Source of the DNA: Cyanobacteria bacterium FACHB-502
Lineage (GTDB): Bacteria > Cyanobacteriota > Cyanobacteriia > Elainellales > Elainellaceae
Length of the DNA stretch: 64,000 nt
Direction of reading: 5' to 3'
Assembly: GCA_014695325.1 (NCBI GenBank)
Contig: JACJNZ010000035.1
Location: 62,001-126,000, forward strand
Part shown: piece after piece, positions 44,638 to 53,983 of the stretch
Position numbering within the stretch: the stretch's first letter is position 1
How the letters are laid out: every line of letters starts with the position of its first letter
Translations under genes and position numbers: made by a program
The notes under the pieces: generated by a model
What the model was told of the DNA's origin: nothing
Database searches by the model: none
Seen by the model: the letters and a program-made list of their open reading frames with translations, nothing else

Positions 44638-47063
44638 AGGGCATCTGTGATCTCGATTAACTGCTCAAACTGAAGGTGGTCAACCAGATGGGCGATCGCT
44701 TCTCGCAAAGCCTGCTGCTCTGCTGGAATCTGATCAAGAAGCTGCCTGACTGATTCATCCCGGGCAACCCGCGCCGCCCAGTTGACTTGAGCAATCCATT
44801 CCTGAGGCATTCCCTGAAAATCTGCTGAATTGAGCACAGGCATCGCACCCGATCGAGCGTTCGCTGAGTTCACTGAGTTCGCTGAAACCTCGGCTGTGGA
44901 TTGTTCGTAATAATACTTCACTCCAAGATGCTGCTGAAGCGTATTCAGCAAAACCTCCTCGGAATAGGGCTTAATGACAAAGTCATCGCATCCGGCAGCA
45001 AAGGCACGCTGTCGTTCTTCTTCAAACACGGTCGCGCTCACCGCAATAATTTTCGTAGTTTGCCGCTGCTGCTGCTGTTCCAGGGCACGAATTCGAGCGG
45101 TTGTCTCTAGTCCATCGACTTTCGGCATCCGCAGATCCAGCCAGATCAGATGCGGTGAGAAAGTTTGCCATTGTTCGATCGCCTTTACCCCACTGTGGGC
45201 AATTTGCACCTCAAAGCCTGCCAGGGTTAACCACTGCTGAGCGAGATTGGCATTGGCTTCGATGTCGTCTACCGCCAGAATGCGGTACGGAGGCTGACCG
45301 GGTGCGAGTCTGACTTTTAGATAGGCATAACGGTTATTCTGCTGGGAAATTTGCTTGCCATCGCTCTGAAGCGTCGCTGGGCTCTGCTCATGCCGCTGGG
45401 CTGGCTGATAAGGCAGCGTAAACTGCAAGGCTGTTCCCTTTCCGGGCTGGCTCTCGGCATTGATTTCACCACCCATAAGCTGAACCAAACGAGCACTAAT
45501 GGTCAAACCTAAGCCGCTGCCCTGACGCGATCGTTCGCTGCTCTCGGTCTGCATAAAGGCTTCAAAAATTGAGTTCAGGTCTTCGGGTGCCATGCCAACT
45601 CCGGTATCCATCACGGTAAACTGAAGAACTGCAGGAGACTTGAACGTGGCCCTCAACGTAACGCTGCCATAAAGCGTGAATTTAATCGCATTGTCCAGCA
45701 GGTTGATCAACACCTGGCGCAGTTTGCCCTCATCGGCTTCGATCCAGGTGGGAATATCAGCGGCAGGATCAAGGCGAAGCTGTAGCCCCTTTGCCTTTGC
45801 CCGCATGTGAAAGATTGACTGAACGTTTCCCAGCAGATCGGGCAAATGAACCGGGCTTTGCTTGAGCGTGACTCGTCCTGCCTCGATCCGGGCAAGGGAC
45901 AGCACATCGTTAATAATTTGCGTCAGGTGGTCGCCGCTGCGGTTCAGAACTTCCAGATATTCGCGCTCGATCGCAGTCAGATTAGGGCTACGGGTAAGCA
46001 GTTGAGCATATCCCAGCAGCGTACTCAGGGGCGATCGCAACTCATGGCTAATGTGGGATAAAAAGGTGCTTTTTGCCTGATTTGCGGCTTCGGCGGCTTC
46101 TTTTGCCTGCTTTAGCTCGGTTTCAAACTGTTGACGAACGGCTTCTCGCTGCTTGGCTGCGGTAACGTCACGCACGAATACCACGACTTCATCGGAACTG
46201 CTAGCAACAATGCGAGCTTCTTCGCAGTGAGTTTTGCCATTGTTGTGCAGCTCGTATTCGTGGGTTTGCAGTTCTCCTGTGTCGAGGGCTTGATGAATAC
46301 AGCGCATTCGATCGCGGGCAACCGTTTCCGGCAGCGTATTGAATACGGTCATTCCTTCTTCCTGCATGGGCTTCGGGGTCAGCAGCATAACCTCTCCGCC
46401 ATGGTGATATGCCAGTCCCGATCCTTGGCGGTTGGTCAGCAGCACCAGATCGGGAATCGACTGAAGCACGGCTCGCATTTGTGCCTCACTCTGGCGGAGC
46501 GCAGCTTCGGCTTCTTTTAAGTCCGTAATGTCTACCGCAACCCCATCCCAGATTGTCCGCCCATCGGCTAACCGACGCGGAACCGCCCGCGAACTTGACC
46601 AGACAATGCCTTGAGGAATGCCGTTTTGCAGTTTACGCTGTTGCACCTGCGCTTCGTAAATGGTCAAATTTTTCAGCGAGAGCTGGGTCAGGCGCTCGAC
46701 TTCTTTTCGGTCTTCGTCGAGCAGCAAGTCGTACAGCACATTAATATCCTGCATGACGGCTTCTGCGGAGACACCGAGCAAGTCCTGAATTCCGGTACTG
46801 ATGTAGGAAAACGCCAGCGAGTTGTCTTTGGGGTCATGCACAAGCTGGTAGAGAATTCCCTTCGGAATATTGTTGCTGATCGATCGCAGCAAAGCTTCCC
46901 GTTCCTGAAGTGCCTGTTCTGCCCGTTTGCGCTCGCTCATGTCCTGTACTAGGGCAAGTTCTCGCCGCAGGACAACCGCTCTGACAAAATGAGAAGCAAT
47001 CAGCCCCAACACTATTCCACTTACCAGAACTAAAAGATATCGCCAAGACTCATTCACAAGCAA
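44631..47063 (-). CDS. Hybrid sensor histidine kinase (TM-PAS-PAS-HisKA-HATPase-REC)
   Basis: 810 residues. One membrane helix (~9-30), two PAS-like domains (~55-188 with PAC end DGVAVDITDLKEAE, and ~190-305), HisKA with His340 in HISHELRSPLST, HATPase ([32 protein letters not shown]), then a REC domain (~594-712) with phospho-Asp643 in WLDLRMP and Lys698. The last ~60 residues form a helical tail like an HPt remnant but no clear HPt His stands out. No extracytoplasmic sensor, so the signal is probably internal. Overlaps the REC/pseudokinase gene, forming a coupled pair. Confidence 0.9.
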   Translation of the reverse strand: MLVNESWRYLLVLVSGIVLGLIASHFVRAVVLRRELALVQDMSERKRAEQALQEREALLRSISNNIPKGILYQLVHDPKDNSLAFSYISTGIQDLLGVSAEAVMQDINVLYDLLLDEDRKEVERLTQLSLKNLTIYEAQVQQRKLQNGIPQGIVWSSSRAVPRRLADGRTIWDGVAVDITDLKEAEAALRQSEAQMRAVLQSIPDLVLLTNRQGSGLAYHHGGEVMLLTPKPMQEEGMTVFNTLPETVARDRMRCIHQALDTGELQTHEYELHNNGKTHCEEARIVASSSDEVVVFVRDVTAAKQREAVRQQFETELKQAKEAAEAANQAKSTFLSHISHELRSPLSTLLGYAQLLTRSPNLTAIEREYLEVLNRSGDHLTQIINDVLSLARIEAGRVTLKQSPVHLPDLLGNVQSIFHMRAKAKGLQLRLDPAADIPTWIEADEGKLRQVLINLLDNAIKFTLYGSVTLRATFKSPAVLQFTVMDTGVGMAPEDLNSIFEAFMQTESSERSRQGSGLGLTISARLVQLMGGEINAESQPGKGTALQFTLPYQPAQRHEQSPATLQSDGKQISQQNNRYAYLKVRLAPGQPPYRILAVDDIEANANLAQQWLTLAGFEVQIAHSGVKAIEQWQTFSPHLIWLDLRMPKVDGLETTARIRALEQQQQRQTTKIIAVSATVFEEERQRAFAAGCDDFVIKPYSEEVLLNTLQQHLGVKYYYEQSTAEVSANSVNSANARSGAMPVLNSADFQGMPQEWIAQVNWAARVARDESVRQLLDQIPAEQQALREAIAHLVDHLQFEQLIEITDALC

Positions 47064-47993
47064 GAATTTGTTTTTTAAGCGTTGATGTTAGAAAAGGGCA
47101 AGCGGCAGGGTTAAAAGCGGAATTAAAACAGGAAATACGATCGTATTTTCAGGTAGAAGTGCTTAAGGCAGGAGCTAAGTTGACTGAGCGCTGTTTTGTA
47201 TCGCTTTATTTTCGTTTGTAAGGATAAGAAACTTGTAAGGATGGAATATTCAACTTGGGGAAAATTGCCAAAAATTATTGCTGTTTTTTATCGTTCAACT
47301 TCTAATACTCATCTAATACTCATTTTTAATACTCATTGAGTTTGAGCTTGCATCAGATTCACTCGACCCAGTAATCAGCAGAGGCAGCGAGGGGAAGGGG
47401 CAATGAATGGGTGGCGCGATCGGCTCAGACCTCCCTCAATTCCCTTAAAAGAGAGGTGTAAAAGAGGGACATGGAATGGTTCAGCTTTTCCTTGACAACC
47501 CCAATCACTGCAACAGTTCCTTTCCCCTCTTGAAGGAGGATTGGGGGGATCTCAAAGCTCCTAAGCAGGTTCTAAGTCCCTGCCGATGCCCTGCCTTAGA
47601 CAGAATCGGTATAATTTCACCGCGACTTGCTAAAAGACATCGGGCAAATAAGCTTGGGTCAATCTAACCTCCCAAACATTATGGAATAAAAAGCGATTTC
47701 TACCTATTTCTTTAATTTCTACTTAAATTAGCGTTTATCGTTCGGTTTCGTTTGATGAGCGACAACCCCGCAATTCGCCTCTCAATTCGCTTCTTTCGCT
47801 TCTTTAAGTGAGCCCTTATTCCTTAATTGATTGCCTGGTTTCTGCTCTGGCTCGTTTTCCTGTAGGGATGAAGCGAAATCAGAAGTGAGTTCAATCTCGC
47901 TGATTTTTAAAATCAGGATTGGAGCGAGAGCAATTTAGCACTGCTTCACATCGCGTTGAGATGATTTTTCCGTTTCTTTTCTTGAAGAAATCA
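47064..47993. other. 930-bp intergenic region with repeat debris
   Basis: AT-rich. Three 11-bp units like TAATACTCATC lie around 47302-47336. From ~47425 to 47580 there is sequence of the dispersed repeat type (CTCCCTCAATTCCCTTAAAAG; GGATTGGGGGGATCTCAAAG). No gene or known RNA recognised; promoters of the kinase gene must lie near its left end. Confidence 0.5.
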
Positions 47994-48698
47994 CTAGACA
48001 GGAAGTTGATCGATGCCCCGATTCGAGCCAATAACCACCATTAATGAACCCTTCGCCAAGCGGGTCAGGGGGCTGGGATTAATTTCAAATTGGTTTTCCC
48101 GGCAAACAGCCAGCAGGTTTAAGCCGTAGCGTCTCCGCAGATCGAGGTCGGAAATCGTCTTGCCGTCAAACTCTGCCGGAACCACAATTTCAACGATACT
48201 GTGATCCGGGTCTAGCTCAAACCGCTCCAGCACTCCGGGGCGGGTCAGCGATCGGGCTAGCTCACAGCCCATTTCGTGCTCTGGAAACACCACATGATCG
48301 GCTCCCACTCGCTTGAGCAGCTTGCCGTGAATTTCAGAAGAGGCTTTGGCGACGACGTGGGGCACCTTGCCTTCTTTCAAATTGAGCGTCGTGATAACGC
48401 TCTCTTGAACGTAATTGCCGATCGCCACAATAACCGTATCAAACTCAAACAGCCCTGCTTCTCGAAGTGCGGCAGGTTCTGTAGAGTCAATTTGCAGCGC
48501 GTGGGAAGCAATTTCATCAGAGAGTACCTGGGCGACTCGTCGCTCGTCTGAATCGACCCCCAGCACTTCATAGCCCAAATGGTGCAGCGTCATGCAAACC
48601 GCGCGCCCAAATCGCCCTAACCCAACCACGGCAAACTGACGGTTATTCGATCGCAGGCTCTTAAAAAAGCTGAGAGAAGAAAGGGAAGATAGGGTCAC
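47994..48698 (-). CDS. ktrA: Potassium uptake regulatory subunit KtrA (RCK)
   Basis: 234 residues. RCK-N Rossmann fold: FAVVGLGRFGRAVCMTLH, VLGVDSDERRV, DTVIVAIG, and a C-terminal RCK-C domain (SIVEIVVPAEFDGKTISDLD). KtrA binds ATP/ADP and gates the membrane subunit KtrB in the cytoplasm. It lies 93 bp downstream of ktrB on the same strand. A ~20-residue Ser/Leu/Phe-rich N-terminal extension precedes the fold. Confidence 0.92.
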   Translation of the reverse strand: MTLSSLSSLSFFKSLRSNNRQFAVVGLGRFGRAVCMTLHHLGYEVLGVDSDERRVAQVLSDEIASHALQIDSTEPAALREAGLFEFDTVIVAIGNYVQESVITTLNLKEGKVPHVVAKASSEIHGKLLKRVGADHVVFPEHEMGCELARSLTRPGVLERFELDPDHSIVEIVVPAEFDGKTISDLDLRRRYGLNLLAVCRENQFEINPSPLTRLAKGSLMVVIGSNRGIDQLPV

Positions 48699-48791
48699 GG
48701 AGTTATCAGGTAACGTGGCATTTTTTCTCTGACGTATTTTCTAGCCTAAACCAGAAGGGAAACAATCTATCGATCGAGAGGGGAAAAGCTA

Positions 48792-50165
48792 CTACCCCAC
48801 GAGCAGGTTCTCATCTGGGTAGCGCACCAGCGTTGGGCTGGGATCGCCAAGAAAGGCAGACACTAGCAGCAGCACACCGACGCGCCCGACATACATGGTG
48901 GCAATGAGCACTAGCTTGGCAAAAACCGAAACGCTGGCAGTAATCCCGGTCGAAAGCCCTACGGTCGCAAAGGCCGAAACTGCCTCAAACAGCACCCGGA
49001 TAAATTCCACATCAGGGTCGGAAATCGCGATCAGGGTCGTGGCAATAATCACGGTGGTCAGAGAGCCAAACACCACGCCGATCGCCTTGCGGAGCAGAGC
49101 GGTTGGAATTTCTCGCTGATAGCACAGTACTTCAGACTTGCCCTGCAAGACGGCTTTTGTGCATTCAAACAGCACCCGAAACGTTGTGGTTTTGATGCCG
49201 CCCCCCGTACTGCCCGGACTCGCGCCGATAAACATCAGGGCAATGGTGATAAACAGCCCCGCATCAGTCATTTTGCCGTAGTCGATCGAGTTAAACCCGG
49301 CTGTGCGCGGAACGACTCCCTGAAACCAGGCAACCATCAGCTTTCCGGTGAAATTGTACTGTCCAAAGGTTTCTTCGTTGCGGTACTCCACCAGGAAAAA
49401 GGCGAGCGTGCTCAGCACCAGCAAAAAAATCGTTGTGCTGGTGACAATCTTAAAATTGAGCGGAAACACAACGCGTTCGCGGCTGCGAGTAATGCGATCG
49501 CGCAGCCAAATATACATTTCTTGAATCACCTGATAACCGATGCCGCCAAAAATGATCAGCAAAGGAATAATCAGGTTAATGGGCAGATTGGTCGCATAGC
49601 TGATGAGGTTGTCCGGAAAAAGTCCAAATCCGGCATTGTTAAACGCGCTGACGCTATGAAAGAGTCCCAGCCAGAGGGCACGATCGAACCCGTGCTGCGG
49701 CGCAAAGACGGCCATCATCAAAAATGCCCCGGTCAACTCAAAGACCAGCGTCGTCGCAATAATCGACTTCACCAACTGCACCACGCCCGATAGCCCTGGA
49801 CTATCAAGGGATTGCTGAATCGCCAGCCGCTCCCGCAAGCCAAACCGCCGCCCCACCAGCAGCAGCAGAAACGTGGTTGCCGTCATATAGCCCAGACCCC
49901 CGATCTGGACCAGCAGCATAATGAAGAACTGCCCCCAGAAGGAGAAATAGGTTCCCGTATCCACGACCACCAACCCCGTCACGCAAACCGCCGAAGTCGA
50001 GGTAAAGAGGGCTGTAATAAAATCGCCCCAGGTTCCTTCTGCGATCGAGATCGGCAGCATTAACAGCAGCGTTCCCAGCAGAATCACGGCAAGGAAGCCA
50101 AAACAAATCGTGCGCGGCACGGTGACAAACTTGGACGGCCGAAACGACAGCTTTTTCAAAAACAT
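48792..50165 (-). CDS. ktrB: Potassium transporter membrane subunit KtrB
   Basis: 457 residues from ATG 50165 (MFLKKLSFRPSKF); a TTG at 50276 would add a 37-residue soluble lead that the family does not usually have. Four MPM repeats with selectivity-filter segments are visible: SAVCVTGL, SAFNNAGFGL, GASPGSTGGG and SAFATVGLSTG, each with the filter Gly. Na+-dependent K+ uptake in the plasma membrane with KtrA. Preceded by an Asp-hydroxylase-like gene. A third subunit KtrE, known in Synechocystis, was not seen. Confidence 0.92.
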   Translation of the reverse strand: MFLKKLSFRPSKFVTVPRTICFGFLAVILLGTLLLMLPISIAEGTWGDFITALFTSTSAVCVTGLVVVDTGTYFSFWGQFFIMLLVQIGGLGYMTATTFLLLLVGRRFGLRERLAIQQSLDSPGLSGVVQLVKSIIATTLVFELTGAFLMMAVFAPQHGFDRALWLGLFHSVSAFNNAGFGLFPDNLISYATNLPINLIIPLLIIFGGIGYQVIQEMYIWLRDRITRSRERVVFPLNFKIVTSTTIFLLVLSTLAFFLVEYRNEETFGQYNFTGKLMVAWFQGVVPRTAGFNSIDYGKMTDAGLFITIALMFIGASPGSTGGGIKTTTFRVLFECTKAVLQGKSEVLCYQREIPTALLRKAIGVVFGSLTTVIIATTLIAISDPDVEFIRVLFEAVSAFATVGLSTGITASVSVFAKLVLIATMYVGRVGVLLLVSAFLGDPSPTLVRYPDENLLVG

Positions 50166-50281
50166 TGAAACGTATTGATTGTGAGACGCTTGTGAGACAG
50201 GGTGAACCCTTTGCAGCGAGAGTTTTCCTAGTGTAAGCGATTCCAACTGCTCCAGTGTGGTAACCCGTTCGGGCAATGGGG

Positions 50282-50788
50282 CTAGGCGGCTAGAAAGCCA
50301 GGCGGAGCCTTAAAGTCAAGCAGCAGCACATCGCGATGGCGATCGCTCAAATTCCACGCCTCATGCTCGGAGGTGTCATCAAACACAAGGCACTTGCCTT
50401 CTTTCCACAATCGCACTTCGTTTGCCACTCGCAGAGCGCACCGAGGCGGCACATCCAGACCCAGATGGCAGCGCAGCACACCGCTCGGTCTGCCCGAATG
50501 GGGCACAATATGCGCTCCGGGAGCCAGCCGCGAAAAGCCCGCCGTGATCATGCCGGGAATTTGCTTCACCAGACGCGCCGTCTGCGGACAAAGCTCACAG
50601 TTGAAGTCAATCTTGACCCCGACAAAGTACAGCCCAAACACATCCCAGCCCGTCCGTTTGTCGAGCAAATATCGCTCTGGATAGGGAATGAAGTCTTGGC
50701 TTGGCAGTTGACTCAGCTCGTACTGAATAACCTTCCAGTTGTCTTCCAGCAGCGTAACGAAGTCAAATTGGTTCGCGTCGTAATACAT
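50282..50788 (-). CDS. Aspartyl/asparaginyl beta-hydroxylase-like dioxygenase
   Basis: 168 residues. The jelly-roll Fe(II)/2-oxoglutarate domain is indicated by PHSGRPSGVLRCHLGLDVP (His and the Arg of the 2OG site) and FDDTSEHEAWN (second His). HDxH-like pattern matches the Asp_Arg_Hydrox family. Substrate unknown. It lies 117 bp before the preferred ktrB start, or 5 bp before the alternative TTG start, and downstream of a 72-residue gene on the same strand, so all may share a transcript. Confidence 0.85.
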   Translation of the reverse strand: MYYDANQFDFVTLLEDNWKVIQYELSQLPSQDFIPYPERYLLDKRTGWDVFGLYFVGVKIDFNCELCPQTARLVKQIPGMITAGFSRLAPGAHIVPHSGRPSGVLRCHLGLDVPPRCALRVANEVRLWKEGKCLVFDDTSEHEAWNLSDRHRDVLLLDFKAPPGFLAA

Positions 50789-50820
50789 CAGCGGTTCCTC
50801 ATCGGCTATTCTTCTCCAGC

Positions 50821-50854
50821 ACTATTCTTGATCGGGCACTATTCTTGATCGGGC
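50821..50854. repeat. 17-bp tandem duplication across a stop codon
   Basis: ACTATTCTTGATCGGGC twice, perfect (50821-50837, 50838-50854). The stop codon of the minus-strand small gene (50839-50841) lies in the right-hand unit. Confidence 0.92.
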
Positions 50855-51057
50855 AGGATTGGCTTCCACAGAATCAAGCCCACCACAAAGCGAATCCGAT
50901 TCTTCCAGCTCCGAATCCGCGTTGCCATCCGCACCACAAACTGAACGTAGCCAAGTCCCTGCTTGATGTCTTCCTTCAGCGTTTGCTTTGAGGCAGGCGA
51001 TCGCGGTGGTGGACCTTCCGTGCCGGGTTCAAAAATCCATTGATCTGGTGAGTGCAT
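50839..51057 (-). CDS. Small hypothetical protein
   Basis: 72 residues. A Pro-rich lead (EPGTEGPPPRSP) then TLKEDIKQGLGYVQFVVRMA and a basic helix. Ends ILPDQE. No family recognised. Same strand as, and 50 bp before, the hydroxylase gene. A perfect 17-bp tandem duplication covers its stop. Confidence 0.55.
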   Translation of the reverse strand: MHSPDQWIFEPGTEGPPPRSPASKQTLKEDIKQGLGYVQFVVRMATRIRSWKNRIRFVVGLILWKPILPDQE

Positions 51058-51124
51058 GAGCAGTTTCGTTTCCTCAATAAAGTTCGTTTAGACGTTTGAG
51101 CAGTGTGCAATGTTCTACATCGCT

Positions 51125-51232
51125 CCCTCAATCCCTAAGTTTGGCTTGTCGCTCTAAAAGAGCGAGGGGACTTTGCAACCCAGGGATCAATAGATTCCCC
51201 TTGAAAGGGGAGGGTAAGGGGACGGTTTGGGT
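51125..51232 (-). repeat. Dispersed intergenic repeat, partial copy C (inverted)
   Basis: The reverse complement contains CAAAGTCCCCTCGCTCTTTT, matching CAAAGTCCCCCCTCGCTCTT of copy B. Additional blocks CTCCCTCAATCCC and GGGGAGGGTAAGGGGACGG are shared in kind with the 47.4-kb debris. Lies in the divergent gap 51058-51337. Confidence 0.6.
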
Positions 51233-51337
51233 CTCAGCAATGACTTCTCAAACATCCTCTAATAAACTAAGCAAGAGATACCAGAATGCCGATCCGCTTG
51301 GCAACTTTCATTTATCAGCTCATTGGACAGATAAGAC

Positions 51338-52183
51338 ATGACCCTAACCCTTCAGCAGCAGATTCAGCAGTTTTACGACACTTCTTCCGGTCTGTGGGAG
51401 CAAATTTGGGGTGAACACATGCACCACGGCTATTACGGTGCATCGGGACAGGAGCGCAAAGACCGCCGACAGGCACAGATTGACTTAATCGAAGAATTGC
51501 TGAAGTGGGCAGACGTGCAGCAGGCAAGCCAGATCCTCGACGTCGGCTGTGGGATTGGCGGCAGCTCTCTTTACCTGTCAGAAAAGTTTAACGCGCACAC
51601 CACCGGAATTACCCTTAGCCCCGTGCAGGCAAACCGCGCCGCAGAACGGGCGAAAGCCGCAGGACTCAGCGATCGCACCCAGTTTCTCGTCGCAGATGCC
51701 CAGCAACCTCCCTTTCCCGACAATTCGTTTGACTTTGTTTGGTCACTGGAAAGCGGCGAACATATGCCCGACAAACAAAAATTTGTGCAGGAGTGCTATC
51801 GCGTTCTCAAACCGGGCGGCAAATTTCTCATGGTGACTTGGTGCCATCGCCCCACCGAGAATCAGCCCCTCACCCCTGACGAACAAAAGCACCTGCAAGA
51901 CATCTACCGCGTCTACTGTCTGCCTTATGTCATTTCCCTGCCGCAGTACGAAACGATCGCCCGCGAAACCGGATTCCAGAATCTCCAAACCGCCGACTGG
52001 TCTGCTGCCGTTGCCCCGTTCTGGGATATCGTGATCGACTCTGCCTTCACCCCTCAAGCAATCGTCGGCTTACTCCTCTCTGGTTGGACTACGATCCAAG
52101 CTGCTTTCTCTTTGGGTTTGATGAAACGCGGCTACGAACGAGGTTTAGTCCGCTTCGGCTTACTCCAAGCCACCAAACCCTAA
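51338..52183 (+). CDS. SAM methyltransferase, gamma-tocopherol methyltransferase type
   Basis: 281 residues. Class I Rossmann motif I LDVGCGIGGSSLYLS, post-I GITLSPVQANRA, motif II NSFDFVWSLESGEHMPDK and motif III VLKPGGKFLMVTW. The lead WGEHMHHGYYG is diagnostic of the tocopherol/MPBQ methyltransferase group. The next gene encodes a homogentisate phytyltransferase-like enzyme, so I infer the last step of alpha-tocopherol synthesis. Related enzymes methylate other aromatics. Starts 9 nt after GATAAGAC with no strong ribosome site. Confidence 0.85.
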   Translation: MTLTLQQQIQQFYDTSSGLWEQIWGEHMHHGYYGASGQERKDRRQAQIDLIEELLKWADVQQASQILDVGCGIGGSSLYLSEKFNAHTTGITLSPVQANRAAERAKAAGLSDRTQFLVADAQQPPFPDNSFDFVWSLESGEHMPDKQKFVQECYRVLKPGGKFLMVTWCHRPTENQPLTPDEQKHLQDIYRVYCLPYVISLPQYETIARETGFQNLQTADWSAAVAPFWDIVIDSAFTPQAIVGLLLSGWTTIQAAFSLGLMKRGYERGLVRFGLLQATKP

Positions 52184-52265
52184 CCCCTCGCCCCTTTTCA
52201 CTTCCATTCCTTCAACATCTTTTTATGCCACGATCGCATATCCGGCTCTGGAATCTCGTAGAATC

Positions 52266-53231
52266 ATGCCGATCCCCAAAAACAACTCCATGAGCCAGAT
52301 TTCGCCACCCCGCCCGTCTCGATCGAACTTAATGCAACGCCTTCCCTGGATTTATGCCTTTTGGAAATTCTCCCGTCCCCACACCATCATTGGTACGACG
52401 CTGAGCGTTCTTGGACTGTATGCGATCGCCTTTGCGCTAAATCCTGCTTCTCTATCGTTGCCCTTGCTGCCCCTGTTGACCTGTCTATGCGGCAATGTCT
52501 ACATTGTGGGGCTCAATCAGCTTGAGGACGTGGCGATCGATCGCATCAACAAACCCCATTTGCCCCTGGCATCGGGTGAGTTTTCCCGCCGGGAGGCACA
52601 GGCAATCGTTCTGACGACCGGACTGCTGGCATTGGGTTTGTCTGCGGTGCAGGGTGTGTTTTTGATGGCGACCGTGTGGCTCAGCGTGGCGATCGGAACT
52701 GCCTATTCGCTGCCCCCGCTCCGGCTCAAGCGGTTTCCGTTCTGGGCATCGGTCTGCATTTTTACGGTGCGCGGGGCGATCGTGAATCTGGGTTTATTCC
52801 TGCACTTTAATCAGCAGTTGGGCGGCAGTTTTGGGGTTCCGGCTCCGGTTTGGGCACTGACGCTGTTTGTGCTGGTGTTCACGTTTGCGATCGCGATTTT
52901 CAAAGACATTCCCGACCTGGAGGGCGATCGGCTCTACCACATCACTACGTTTACAATGCGGCTGGGACAAAAGGCGGTGTTCAAGCTGGCACTTTGGGTC
53001 ATTACGCTTTGCTACAGCGGCATGATCGTGGCGGGTACATTGCTGCCGAATGTCAGTGCCCTTTTCCTGATCCCCACTCACGTTCTGGCTCTGATTGCGC
53101 TCTGGGTGTTAAGTAGCCGTGTGGACTTACGCGAAAAGCAATCGATCGCCCAGTTTTATCAATTCATCTGGAAGCTGTTTTTCCTGGAATATCTGGTGTT
53201 TCCGGCTGCCTGTTTGCTGCATCAAGGTTAA
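52266..53231 (+). CDS. Homogentisate phytyltransferase-like UbiA prenyltransferase
   Basis: 321 residues from ATG 52266; ATG 52290 is also possible. About eight to nine membrane helices. The two metal-diphosphate motifs of UbiA enzymes are present: NQLEDVAIDRINKP and KDIPDLEGDRLY. Sequence around FSRPHTIIGTTLSVLGLY resembles VTE2/HPT of cyanobacteria and plants, which couples phytyl diphosphate to homogentisate, the committed step to tocopherols. Neighbouring methyltransferase supports this. 82 bp between the genes. Confidence 0.88.
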   Translation: MPIPKNNSMSQISPPRPSRSNLMQRLPWIYAFWKFSRPHTIIGTTLSVLGLYAIAFALNPASLSLPLLPLLTCLCGNVYIVGLNQLEDVAIDRINKPHLPLASGEFSRREAQAIVLTTGLLALGLSAVQGVFLMATVWLSVAIGTAYSLPPLRLKRFPFWASVCIFTVRGAIVNLGLFLHFNQQLGGSFGVPAPVWALTLFVLVFTFAIAIFKDIPDLEGDRLYHITTFTMRLGQKAVFKLALWVITLCYSGMIVAGTLLPNVSALFLIPTHVLALIALWVLSSRVDLREKQSIAQFYQFIWKLFFLEYLVFPAACLLHQG

Positions 53232-53263
53232 GTTTTCGCGCTTGAGGAATTTTTGGGAATAGC

Positions 53264-53710
53264 ATGGCGATCGAACAAAATCTCGGCTATTTCTTCTTCG
53301 ACAAAGAGATCCTGAAACAGGCACTCACAACCCCCGCCTACGCGATCGAGCATCAGCTTCCGGGCAATCAGACCGTTTATCAAATCCTGGGCGATCGACT
53401 GATTCAAATGGTCGTGATCGAACTGTTGATTCGCTATGGCTACTCCGAGGCAGACGACCTCGAATCCTGGTTGAGTCAGCTTGTCAACCCGGAAACCTTG
53501 AGCCAGATCGCTCAATTCCTCCAGATCGATCGTTTTTTGCGCCTCAGCAGCGATGAACAAGCCAGCGACACCCTGCCTGACCCCGCTATGCTGTCAGCGA
53601 CCTTTCAAGCAACGATCGGCGGCGTTTATTTTGATGGTGGATTTCGATCGGCAAGCGAAGTCGTGAAGCGATTGTTTGAATCGTCTTTCGCTCAGCCAGA
53701 GCAAGAGTAA
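53264..53710 (+). CDS. RNase III-fold protein with lost catalytic residues
   Basis: 148 residues, no dsRNA-binding domain. Fold cues: LGYFFFDKEILKQALTTPAY, the signature-helix equivalent VYQILGDRLIQMVV and TFQATIGGVYFDGGF. Compared with E. coli RNase III, the metal ligand Glu41 is Gln40 here, Asp114 is Ala112 and Glu117 is Gln115; only Asp45 (Asp44) remains. The protein is therefore probably not a nuclease and may bind RNA or a partner. It lies 32 bp downstream of the phytyltransferase gene. Confidence 0.7.
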   Translation: MAIEQNLGYFFFDKEILKQALTTPAYAIEHQLPGNQTVYQILGDRLIQMVVIELLIRYGYSEADDLESWLSQLVNPETLSQIAQFLQIDRFLRLSSDEQASDTLPDPAMLSATFQATIGGVYFDGGFRSASEVVKRLFESSFAQPEQE

Positions 53711-53983
53711 AGGACTTGCGCTGATGCCATTAAGATACCATTGAAACGATGAGTGAAAATTCTATATCTGAATGCCTTCCCTGGGCTGCTTAACAGGTAT
53801 TCCAGATGCTCCATTACCCCAGGCTAAATTGTCCCCAGAATTGAGAGATTTACCCAAGGGGATCATCGCTGAATCACACCCTATTACAGGAGATTGATCT
53901 TAGACTTTAGACGATGAAGCCGCTTCCAGAGCGGCAATATCTTGAACGATCGGCTCAATCGGCAAATCAACGGGAGGAATGCC

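Noticed and set aside
53771-53896. 41-residue ORF (MPSLGCLTGIPDAPLP...)
   Set aside because: Short, no ribosome site, overlaps another short frame, no recognisable family.
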